Virus record (IMG/VR): IMGVR_UViG_3300042868_003826
Coordinates: 1 to 32,172 of that record
DNA length: 32,172 nt
Reading direction: 5' to 3' (one strand)
Source of the DNA: a virus
Numbering within the stretch: the stretch's first letter is position 1; each line of letters opens with the position of its first letter. Shown here piece after piece: positions 18,983 through 25,564 of the stretch. Under the pieces are notes generated by a model. That model was not told where the DNA came from. It made no database searches and saw only the letters and a list, made by a program, of their open reading frames with translations. The translations under genes were made by a program, and so were the position numbers.

Positions 18983-19999
18983 ATGAGTAATCTATTTAAA
19001 AAAGCTGCGATCTTCACTGACATTCACTTTGGGCTCAAGAGCAACAGTACAGTTCACAATGAAGATTGTTTGAATTTTGTAAAATGGGCCACGGCCAAAG
19101 CAAAGGAGCAAGGTTGCGAAACAGCCATGTTTCTAGGCGATTGGCATAACAATCGAGCCAGTCTCAACATTGTCACACTGAATTACAGTCTGCGAGCACT
19201 AGAGCATTTGAATGATAACTTTTCTAGTGTTTATTTCATTCCTGGTAACCACGATTTATACTATCGCGATAAACGTGATATTCAAAGTGTTGAATGGGCT
19301 AAACATCTACCCAACGTTGAAATCTGTAATGATTGGGTCACAGTCGGTGACGTGGTCATTGCTCCTTGGCTTGTGGGTAATGATTATAAACGTATCCCAA
19401 AGCTAAAAGGCAAATACATGTTTGGACACTTTGAACTGCCCGGCTATCTCATGAACGCCATGGTAGAGATGCCCGATCATGGTGAGGTACGCAGAGAAGA
19501 CTTCAACAATTTCGAACATGTGTTTACTGGGCACTTTCACAAACGTCAAACCAAAAAGAATATCACTTACATTGGCAATGCGTTTCCGCACAACTACGCC
19601 GATGCTGGTGACGACGATCGCGGTCTTACCATCATAGAGTGGGGTAAAGATCCTGTGTATCATGCCTGGCCAGATCAACCACGATATCGTGTGTTAGGAT
19701 TAGCCAACATCATAGACAATGCAGCCACATTGCTTGCACCTCGCATGCATGTTCGTGTAAACTTAGACATTGAGATTTCATACGAAGAAGCTAACTTTAT
19801 CAAAGAAACATACATCCGTGATTTCAACCTGCGAGAGATGGCGCTGATTCCCAACAAGACCAGCTCTGTGGATGTGGATATGGCGCCGGGCGAAATCAAA
19901 TTTGAATCAGTGGATCAGATTGTAACTGATCAAATTACCAACATCGAATCAGAGTTTTACGACAACAAGTTACTGCTGAAAATCTACCAAAATTTATGA
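18983..19999 (+). CDS. gp47: Recombination endonuclease subunit gp47 (Mre11/SbcD-like)
   Basis: 338 aa, the same size as T4 gp47 (339 aa). All phosphoesterase motifs are visible in order: FTDIHFG (Asp13, His15), FLGDWHNNR, PGNHDLYY, the GHFELPG motif and FTGHFHKRQ. These residues coordinate two Mn ions for the exo/endonuclease activity. With gp46 it forms the SbcCD/Mre11-Rad50 type complex that resects DNA ends for recombination-dependent replication and helps degrade host DNA. The start follows gp55 by 12 nt with an AAAGGA ribosome site, and its stop overlaps the gp46 ATG by 4 nt (ATGA), giving coupled synthesis of the two subunits. Confidence 0.95.
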   Translation: MSNLFKKAAIFTDIHFGLKSNSTVHNEDCLNFVKWATAKAKEQGCETAMFLGDWHNNRASLNIVTLNYSLRALEHLNDNFSSVYFIPGNHDLYYRDKRDIQSVEWAKHLPNVEICNDWVTVGDVVIAPWLVGNDYKRIPKLKGKYMFGHFELPGYLMNAMVEMPDHGEVRREDFNNFEHVFTGHFHKRQTKKNITYIGNAFPHNYADAGDDDRGLTIIEWGKDPVYHAWPDQPRYRVLGLANIIDNAATLLAPRMHVRVNLDIEISYEEANFIKETYIRDFNLREMALIPNKTSSVDVDMAPGEIKFESVDQIVTDQITNIESEFYDNKLLLKIYQNL

Positions 20000-21756
20000 T
20001 CCACTTACGTGACCTTACAGTAAAAAACTTCATGAGTGTGGGGAACACCACACAAGCAATCAATTTTGATCGATCAGATCTAACTTTAGTGCTGGGCGAA
20101 AACTTAGACATGGGTGGTGACGGCTCACGTAATGGCACAGGTAAGACCACAATTATCAATGCCTTGAGCTATGCGCTGTATGGGCAAGCACTTTCAAACA
20201 TTCGCAAGGATAACCTAGTAAACAAAACCAACGCCAAACACATGTTGGTCAGCTTGGATTTTTCAGTAAGTGGACAAAATTATCGAATTGAGCGTGGGCG
20301 CAAACCCAATGTGCTTAAATTCTATGTGAATCAAGAAGACAAAAGTTCTGATGACGCTCAAGGTGATTCGAGAGAAACACAAGAAGCAATTGAACGTGTG
20401 CTAGGTATGAGTCACGATATGTTTCAACATATTGTTGCACTAAACACGTATACACCGCCGTTCCTGAGTCTCAAGGCCAATGAACAACGCACTATCATTG
20501 AACAATTGCTGGGTATCACACTGCTGAGTGAACGTGCTGATCGTATCAAAGAACTAAACAAAGCAACTAAAGATTCTATTCAATCTGAAGAACTGAGAAT
20601 TCGAGCAGTTCAAGAAGCAAACAAACGTATCGAAGAACAAATACAAAGTTTAGAAAAACGTCGCACACTATGGATACGCAAGCAAGCCGAAGATGTGGCT
20701 GCACTTGCTCAAGGCATTAGTGATCTTGAGCATATCAACATTGATGCTGAAGTGCAATCACATAGAGATCTTGAAGCGTATCATGTGCGTAAGAAATCTG
20801 CAGATGATGCAAATCGATGGATCAAGCAAATCAATGCAGACGATACAAAGTTACAAAAGCAAGTTGATCAAATTCGAAAAGATCTCGGACAAATTGCTTC
20901 TCACAAATGTTTTGCATGTGGTACTGAGATTCACGACACTAGCCTTGACAATGTAAAAGCACAGCGTGAAAAGAATCTGCAAGAACTAGCATTGCAGTTG
21001 CTGACCAATGATACACAACGACTGGAACATCAAGATCGATTGATATCTCTTGGTACCATTGGTTCTGCGCCGGTGGTATTTTATGACAATTTAGAGCAAG
21101 CACTCAATCACAAAAACACTGTGGATACCTTGCGCAAGGATCTTGCAGCAAGGTCTGCGGATACTGATCCATATGCAGAACAAATTGCTGATATGCAGCA
21201 TCAAGCATTGCAGCTGGTAAGTTACGATACATTAAACGAATTCACTAGAGTGCAAGAGCATCAGGAGTTTTTGTTAAAACTGCTAACCAGCAAAGACTCA
21301 TTTGTTCGTAAAAAAATCATCGATCAAAATCTAAGTTATCTCAACTCAAGGCTCACACACTATCTTGACCGTATTGGATTACCTCATACTGTGAAGTTTC
21401 AAAACGATCTTACTGTGAGTATTGAAGAGCTGGGTCGCGAGTTGGACTTTGATAATCTATCACGTGGCGAACGCAATCGACTGATCCTGAGCATGAGCTG
21501 GGCTTTTCGAGATGTGTGGGAAAGCCTGTATTGTCCTATCAATATCTTGTTTATCGATGAGATGATCGACTCGGGTCTAGATACACAAGGCGTAGAAAAT
21601 GCGCTGGCATTGCTGAAGAAGATGAGTCGTGAACGCCATAAGTCAATTTGGTTGGTAAGTCACAGAGATGAACTGACCAGCCGAGTAGAAAACATACTCA
21701 AGGTTGTAAAGGAAAATGGATTCACAAACTACAACACCGAGGTTGAACTTGTATGA
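19996..21756 (+). CDS. gp46: Recombination endonuclease subunit gp46 (Rad50/SbcC-like)
   Basis: 586 aa against 560 in T4. This is the SMC-like ATPase partner of gp47. Walker A is at residues 41-52 (GDGSRNGTGKTT, Lys50). Long coiled-coil arms run from about 175 to 300 and from about 310 to 430. The zinc hook CxxC is at Cys305/Cys308 (HKCFACGTE). The ABC signature is at 488-493 (LSRGER), Walker B at 517-522 (ILFIDE, Asp521) with a D-loop SGLD, and the switch His is at 556 (WLVSHRDE). All elements needed for ATP-driven clamping on DNA are present. The stop overlaps the next gene as ATGA. Confidence 0.95.
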   Translation: MIHLRDLTVKNFMSVGNTTQAINFDRSDLTLVLGENLDMGGDGSRNGTGKTTIINALSYALYGQALSNIRKDNLVNKTNAKHMLVSLDFSVSGQNYRIERGRKPNVLKFYVNQEDKSSDDAQGDSRETQEAIERVLGMSHDMFQHIVALNTYTPPFLSLKANEQRTIIEQLLGITLLSERADRIKELNKATKDSIQSEELRIRAVQEANKRIEEQIQSLEKRRTLWIRKQAEDVAALAQGISDLEHINIDAEVQSHRDLEAYHVRKKSADDANRWIKQINADDTKLQKQVDQIRKDLGQIASHKCFACGTEIHDTSLDNVKAQREKNLQELALQLLTNDTQRLEHQDRLISLGTIGSAPVVFYDNLEQALNHKNTVDTLRKDLAARSADTDPYAEQIADMQHQALQLVSYDTLNEFTRVQEHQEFLLKLLTSKDSFVRKKIIDQNLSYLNSRLTHYLDRIGLPHTVKFQNDLTVSIEELGRELDFDNLSRGERNRLILSMSWAFRDVWESLYCPINILFIDEMIDSGLDTQGVENALALLKKMSRERHKSIWLVSHRDELTSRVENILKVVKENGFTNYNTEVELV

Positions 21757-22766
21757 CTCTGGCAACCTGGCATTTTCATATTGAAATATCCAGCAAGTGT
21801 ACCTTGCGGTGCCCTAGGTGTGCTCGTCAAGAAGTTCCTGATGGTCTAGTCAACACAGAACTAGATCTAGAATTCTTCAAACGTAATTTTACGCCCGAGT
21901 TTGTGTTGGCAAACGTAGAGAAAATCACATTCTGCGGCGATGACGGTGACCCTATATACGCCCACGATCTAATACCTGTGATACAATATATCAAGAGTAT
22001 TAAGCCTGTAGAGATTGTGATTGTAACCAACGGTAGTCATAAAAAAGTATCCTGGTGGAATGAACTAGGATCATGTTTAGGCCCGTGTGACAGTGTACAC
22101 TTCAGCATCGACGGCTATGACAACGCCAGCAACAATCTTTATCGTGTGAACAGTAATTATGACAGTATAGTTGCAGGACTAACAGCACTTAGAGCCGCAA
22201 GCCAATGTCAAATAGTCTGGGCTGCAATTGCATTCAAGTTCAACGAGGATCACATTGACCGTATGCAGCAGTCTGCCCAGCAGCTGGGTGTGGATCAATT
22301 TCAGTTGACCAAGAGCACAAAGTTTGGCAGCGTGATTCCATCTTACGGCGTCATGGATCCGCTGGAACCCAGCAAGAAATACGTCAGCACTTCACATCGC
22401 TTTGAGCGTGAAACCACAGCATTTACAGATTCTGGAAAGTGGGAGCCAATTCCACTCATAAACAACACTTTGTTTAATCAAACCAAAAGTCGCAACGGCG
22501 TTACACCCTTGTGCGAGATAGGCAACAAGGGATTGTACATTGATGCTCGTGGCAGGCTATTCCCCTGCTGCTGGGTGGCCAATAGATACAATCACAATTC
22601 AGACTGGCAGCAAATAGCAAACAACTTTAATTTACATATCAGACCACTTGCAGATTCAATTGCAGATCCTTTTTGGACAGCTGAGTTCCAGTCATTTGAG
22701 TGGCAAGAATGCCAGACCAAATGCAAGAGCTCAGTAGTTGATAAAAAATATGCCACAACCTGGTGA
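21753..22766 (+). CDS. Radical SAM protein with SPASM-type C-terminal cysteines
   Basis: 337 aa. The N-terminus carries the radical SAM cluster motif Cx3Cx2C (Cys16, Cys20, Cys23 in SSKCTLRCPRCARQ). It is followed by features of the partial TIM barrel, including FCGDDGDP at the SAM-binding glycine-rich position, VEIVIVTNGS and a VHFSIDGYD strand. The C-terminal part has Cys254, Cys272, Cys273, Cys320 and Cys324 (LCEIGN, LFPCCWVANR, CQTKC), the arrangement of a SPASM or twitch domain that binds auxiliary iron-sulfur clusters. Such enzymes often modify peptides or proteins, sometimes other substrates. The target here is unknown and no obvious precursor peptide gene is adjacent. ATGA overlap with gp46 implies co-expression in the recombination operon. 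It is too long for QueE and shows no methyltransferase features. Confidence 0.85.
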   Translation: MTLATWHFHIEISSKCTLRCPRCARQEVPDGLVNTELDLEFFKRNFTPEFVLANVEKITFCGDDGDPIYAHDLIPVIQYIKSIKPVEIVIVTNGSHKKVSWWNELGSCLGPCDSVHFSIDGYDNASNNLYRVNSNYDSIVAGLTALRAASQCQIVWAAIAFKFNEDHIDRMQQSAQQLGVDQFQLTKSTKFGSVIPSYGVMDPLEPSKKYVSTSHRFERETTAFTDSGKWEPIPLINNTLFNQTKSRNGVTPLCEIGNKGLYIDARGRLFPCCWVANRYNHNSDWQQIANNFNLHIRPLADSIADPFWTAEFQSFEWQECQTKCKSSVVDKKYATTW

Positions 22767-22808
22767 AAGAGATAACTAAACTGCAAAGGTAATACAACAA
22801 ATTCTCGC

Positions 22809-23237
22809 ATGACATGGCATTATCAAAACACTCCAGTTGAGACACTGCCCGAAGAATGCATAGGATTTGTTTACCTGATCACCAATAATCTTTCTGGTCG
22901 CAAGTACATAGGCAAAAAACTAGCTAAATTTTCAAAAACCACATACAAAACAGTCAAGCAAAAAAACGGCATCAAGAAAAAAAAGAAAATTAGAACCAAA
23001 ATTGACAGTGATTGGCGCGAGTACTACGGTTCAAGCGAAAATCTTACTGTTGACGTAAACACCCTAGGCACCAAAAACTTCACCAGAGAAATACTTTACT
23101 ATTGCACTTCAAAAGCACAATGCAGTTACATTGAAGCTAGAGAACAGTTCGATCGCAAGGTATTAGAATCCACAGATTATTACAATGGCCATATCTCAGT
23201 CAGAGTACATGGCTCACACATCATAAACAAAATTTAA
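22809..23237 (+). CDS. GIY-YIG nuclease-family protein
   Basis: 142 aa. The GIY-YIG motif appears as GFVY (residues 19-22) and KYIGKK (32-37), at typical spacing. A very basic stretch (KQKNGIKKKKKIRTK, about 50-64) follows, then DWREYYGSS (68-76), and an acidic residue in the SYIEAREQF helix (106-114) could be the metal-binding glutamate. This compact form is recognised as one found in T4-like aquatic phages, where it stands free rather than inside an intron. It may be a homing-type or repair/recombination nuclease; which one is not decidable here. It lies 42 nt downstream of the radical SAM gene and is the last plus-strand gene before the convergent region. Confidence 0.8.
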   Translation: MTWHYQNTPVETLPEECIGFVYLITNNLSGRKYIGKKLAKFSKTTYKTVKQKNGIKKKKKIRTKIDSDWREYYGSSENLTVDVNTLGTKNFTREILYYCTSKAQCSYIEAREQFDRKVLESTDYYNGHISVRVHGSHIINKI

Positions 23238-23497
23238 CAGGCAACTAACGACTCTGTGTTGAGTGTTTGGCTCAACCCCATTGAGGAACGGTGCAATACC
23301 CGGTCCGGACTTGGGCGTCAAAGGCAATTGCTAACTTAAGGCAACAAATGGTTTGGGCTCTGTGAAATAGATACACCCCATGCTTATAGGACCTGGATTT
23401 GTTATCGGGTCACTAGGGTTCCGTTGATATGTGAAGCTAGAGTAAGGGGTACCGGTCAACCGCCTCTGCGTTGGAAACAACAATCTCTTTATAATAA
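23238..23497. other. Unexplained, apparently structured intergenic sequence (candidate RNA)
   Basis: No gene is supported in this 260-nt stretch, which looks more GC-rich than its neighbours. On the plus strand it offers a hairpin GTTGAG/CTCAAC (23258-23263 with 23271-23276), a closing helix GAGG..CGGT (23283-23292) with ACCGCCTC (23459-23466), an inner helix GGTCC (23302-23306) with GGACC (23389-23393), and a GAAA-tetraloop hairpin GTTG/CAAC (23470-23481). Pairings were found by eye and have no covariation support. It matches no tRNA, tmRNA, RNase P or riboswitch class that I recognise, and diagnostic group I intron pairing segments were not found. The strand of any transcript is unknown. 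Confidence 0.35.
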
Positions 23498-23527
23498 ATG
23501 ACTGCTGTCACTCAGATGATGCATTTT

Positions 23528-23549
23528 ATTCACCGTGCATACGGTGAAT
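23528..23549. repeat. Perfect 9-bp inverted repeat with GCAT loop
   Basis: ATTCACCGT and ACGGTGAAT flank GCAT in the convergent intergenic region. Neither side has a T-run, so it is a poor intrinsic terminator. It may still stop or stabilise transcripts from both directions, or be a nuclease or protein target site. Confidence 0.6.
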
Positions 23550-23619
23550 TATGACCACAGTATCTAGATGATATTAAGTTCAGTAACAAAGAAATCATTG
23601 ATGAGCACAGCGAATCAAT

Positions 23620-23638
23620 AGACTTGCTACGCAAGTCT
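23620..23638 (-). terminator. Hairpin directly after the HNH stop codon
   Basis: AGACTTGC and GCAAGTCT (8 bp) with a 3-nt loop lie immediately downstream of the HNH stop (23639-23641) on the minus strand, followed by ATTGATT rather than a clean T-run. The position suggests transcript end formation or 3' stabilisation; the weak T-tract lowers confidence. Confidence 0.45.
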
Positions 23639-24397
23639 CTAAACAGATGACTCACGTAATGCTTTATATTTTGCAATACGTGCTTCTGAAATTGCTTTCT
23701 TGTGCGCTTCTGATTTTGGTTTACGCATTTTTTGTTTAGTTTCTTCTGACTTAGGAATACCTTTATCTCTACCTGCCAATGACTTAGATAACTTCTCTTT
23801 ATGTGCGTCTGATTTTGCACCAGTAGATTTACCTTTTAGTGCTCGAGATAGTTTAAAAGCTATAGCCTCTTTTTCTGCTGGTGTTTTTTCCTTACGATTA
23901 AGCTGTGCTTTCTGCATTCGTTCTTTTTGTGCAGGTGTGCGTTTTTTACCTGTACACGATGTACGCCTCTTCTCGATGGTTTCTTGAGAACTTACTCTGC
24001 CACGCCCGGCTGCTGAAATCTTTGCTTTGTGATCCTCGGTGAGTTTACGTCCAGTTAATCTTTTTGAATGCATCTGACCAAATTGTTTTTTGATCATTTC
24101 ATAAAGTCTTGAATTTGGTATAAAACGCTCTTGATAATCTCTTGATACTTGTGACATCATGTTAGCAGCATATAACATTTTATGTCTGTGTACACCTGTA
24201 GTGAATTTGGTCAATAACACATGACAAATAAAATGTTCTCTAGCAGTAAGTGTGACTATATTTTCTATTAGGTCACTACCACTTAGACTACGTGGTAGGA
24301 TGTGATGATTTTCTGAATATGTGGATGTTAATGATCTTGATTGTGCTTTTTTAATAATAGCATCATACCATTTTTTGTACTTGTTTTGAATAAACAT
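23639..24397 (-). CDS. Free-standing HNH homing-type endonuclease with NUMOD3 repeats
   Basis: 252 aa. The HNH core is at the N-terminus: NHHILPRSLSG (residues 30-40, His31/His32), NIVTLTAREHFICHVLL (46-62) with a His in the expected metal-binding helix. From about residue 112 to the end there are several NUMOD3-type DNA-binding segments: GRKLTEDHKAKISAAGRG, GKKRTPAQKERMQKAQ, SDAHKEKLSKSLAGRDKG and a final copy around SEAHKKAISEARIAKYKA. This architecture is typical of mobile endonucleases in phages. The gene sits after gp51 on the same strand, has its own perfect late-promoter consensus and a CAGGAG ribosome site, and interrupts no recognisable gene. It is highly basic. Confidence 0.9.
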   Translation of the reverse strand: MFIQNKYKKWYDAIIKKAQSRSLTSTYSENHHILPRSLSGSDLIENIVTLTAREHFICHVLLTKFTTGVHRHKMLYAANMMSQVSRDYQERFIPNSRLYEMIKKQFGQMHSKRLTGRKLTEDHKAKISAAGRGRVSSQETIEKRRTSCTGKKRTPAQKERMQKAQLNRKEKTPAEKEAIAFKLSRALKGKSTGAKSDAHKEKLSKSLAGRDKGIPKSEETKQKMRKPKSEAHKKAISEARIAKYKALRESSV

Positions 24398-24416
24398 ATT
24401 TGTCTCCTGTTATGTT

Positions 24417-24424
24417 TATTTATA
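24417..24424 (-). promoter_or_regulatory. Perfect T4-type late promoter (TATAAATA) for the HNH gene
   Basis: The minus strand has an exact TATAAATA 20 nt upstream of the HNH ATG, with AGGAG in between at ribosome-site spacing. It is the best late-promoter match seen upstream of a gene in this window. Confidence 0.75.
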
Positions 24425-24449
24425 CTAACAAATGAAAGTTTCTGTTTTA

Positions 24450-24731
24450 CTAAAAAAATGGCAATCCACTTTTTTTGGTGGTCTCTAAATTGTCTTTGAT
24501 CAAGTTGTTTATAATTTCACGTTCTTGAACACCTAATGCCATGGCTTGATCATAAGTTAATCCACCTCTCATGAACCAACTCATCTTGATAGCCTCCTGG
24601 CGTATATTTTGACAGTCTTTTTCCATGTTGTCGACCAGTTTACTGATCTCCTCAGGATCTGAGGTCAGGAGGCGTTGGCGAAAAAACTTGATAGGTCCAG
24701 GGTGAAAGGTTGTGAATACTGATGTCCACAT
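24450..24731 (-). CDS. gp51: Baseplate hub assembly protein gp51-like (start uncertain)
   Basis: The conserved part is the C-terminal half: EAIKMSWFMRGGLTYDQAM, then a REIINNLIKDNLETTKKSG helix and the end LPFF. I recognise this pattern from small proteins that follow gp26 in T4-like aquatic phages and that are annotated as gp51, the catalyst of hub assembly. The first ATG (24731) would overlap gp26 by 67 nt and its N-terminus (MWTSVFTTFHPG) looks non-native. An internal ATG is at 24626. A CTG at 24668 overlaps the gp26 stop exactly as an ATGA junction would (CTGA), so a near-cognate start is conceivable. The upper coordinate should be taken as a limit. Confidence 0.65.
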   Translation of the reverse strand: MWTSVFTTFHPGPIKFFRQRLLTSDPEEISKLVDNMEKDCQNIRQEAIKMSWFMRGGLTYDQAMALGVQEREIINNLIKDNLETTKKSGLPFF

Positions 24732-25501
24732 TCCTTACATGTTAATGCCAATGGCTGCACGTCACTTTTTTGTTTGATTTCGATCACATGATCTCGTAAC
24801 TGGTTGAATATTTTACTATCACAATTGCGTAGATAGTCAATGATAAATTCAGTTTCACTTACTAATGCCTGTGGAGTTTTGATAGCAGAAATACTTTGTG
24901 CAATTGTTTTCAATGTGGTTTCATTGATCAACATCATGCTGCGATTCAATTGATCCAGTTTGGTTTTTTCATCCACATCACTCTCGAGCACACGCATGGC
25001 CTGTTGTTGCTCTATCTGCATCTGATTGTTGTCATTCACAAACTTGTATGGGATAGGACGGAACCAAAATTCCAAATCACCAATGCTCATTGAGTTTTCA
25101 TAGTCACCTATTTTTAATGTATCGTTGACTATGCGTAAATCAATACTAATTGACTCATCGGTGTTGCATGCTGGGCAGGTCACATCAAGATCCATAGCAT
25201 GCCCGTAACTGGCAATACGTATACCTACTAGTGCAGCATCAACGTCCGAAGCTGGCATTGCCCAAGGATCACGGATAGACGGAATGCAGCTTTTGATCAC
25301 GTTCACTGTGGCTGTGCCGTTAAACAGGGCATCAGGAGTTCTGTAGGTGATTTCATCCACACTGGTCATGGGTAGCACTGGTAATTCACCATTGGCTGGC
25401 ATGTTTAGTGTGCCCGGCGGATAGAATTTACCACCTGATGGCAGTCGAATGTAGATAGCTGGTTGTCGAAAATATTGTGTTAGGGGGTTGTTTGGTAGCA
25501 T
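24665..25501 (-). CDS. gp26: Baseplate hub assembly protein gp26-like
   Basis: 278 aa against 208 in T4. It belongs to the T4 base-plate protein family that acts in hub assembly. The typical N-terminus is present (YIRLPSGGKFYPPGTL; LPVLPMTSVDEITYRTPDAL; NVIKSCIPSIRDPW). Two CxxC pairs, Cys109/Cys112 (CPAC) and Cys255/Cys258 (CKEC), look like a zinc ribbon. The middle is helical and charged. The start is preceded by GAGGAAAA at 6-8 nt. It is transcribed opposite to the tape-measure gene across a 63-nt divergent spacer and is followed by gp51. Confidence 0.82.
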   Translation of the reverse strand: MLPNNPLTQYFRQPAIYIRLPSGGKFYPPGTLNMPANGELPVLPMTSVDEITYRTPDALFNGTATVNVIKSCIPSIRDPWAMPASDVDAALVGIRIASYGHAMDLDVTCPACNTDESISIDLRIVNDTLKIGDYENSMSIGDLEFWFRPIPYKFVNDNNQMQIEQQQAMRVLESDVDEKTKLDQLNRSMMLINETTLKTIAQSISAIKTPQALVSETEFIIDYLRNCDSKIFNQLRDHVIEIKQKSDVQPLALTCKECGHQYSQPFTLDLSSFFANAS

Positions 25502-25512
25502 GATTTTCCTCG

Positions 25513-25520
25513 CTAAATAT
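25513..25520 (+). promoter_or_regulatory. Late-promoter-like CTAAATAT upstream of the tape-measure candidate
   Basis: CTAAATAT shares TAAATA with the late-promoter core and lies 45 nt before the ATG at 25565. AAGGA precedes the ATG. The divergent gp26 gene shows no comparable minus-strand element in this spacer. Confidence 0.45.
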
Positions 25521-25564
25521 AATTATGATCAAATCGATCCTGGATAAAATTACAAGGACCACAT

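Larger units (their letters stand above)
23498..23650 (+). pseudogene. Small reading frame interrupted by one in-frame TGA
   Basis: From an ATG at 23498 the frame reads MTAVTQMMHFIHRAYGEL, meets TGA at 23552-23554, and then continues in the same frame as PQYLDDIKFSNKEIIDEHSE... to a TGA at 23648. Both halves look like normal protein sequence, so this may be a decayed or recoded phage ORF of about 50 codons. A 9-bp perfect hairpin (23528-23549) sits just before the internal stop. No clear Shine-Dalgarno sequence is present. The end overlaps the 3' end of the convergent HNH gene by 12 nt. It could also be chance. Confidence 0.3.

Noticed and set aside
23238-23638. Group I intron, tRNA or tmRNA
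   Set aside because: No recognisable P7-forming segments, no acceptor/T-arm sequence and no split flanking gene were found. A degenerate intron cannot be excluded, so the region is kept only as an unexplained structured block.
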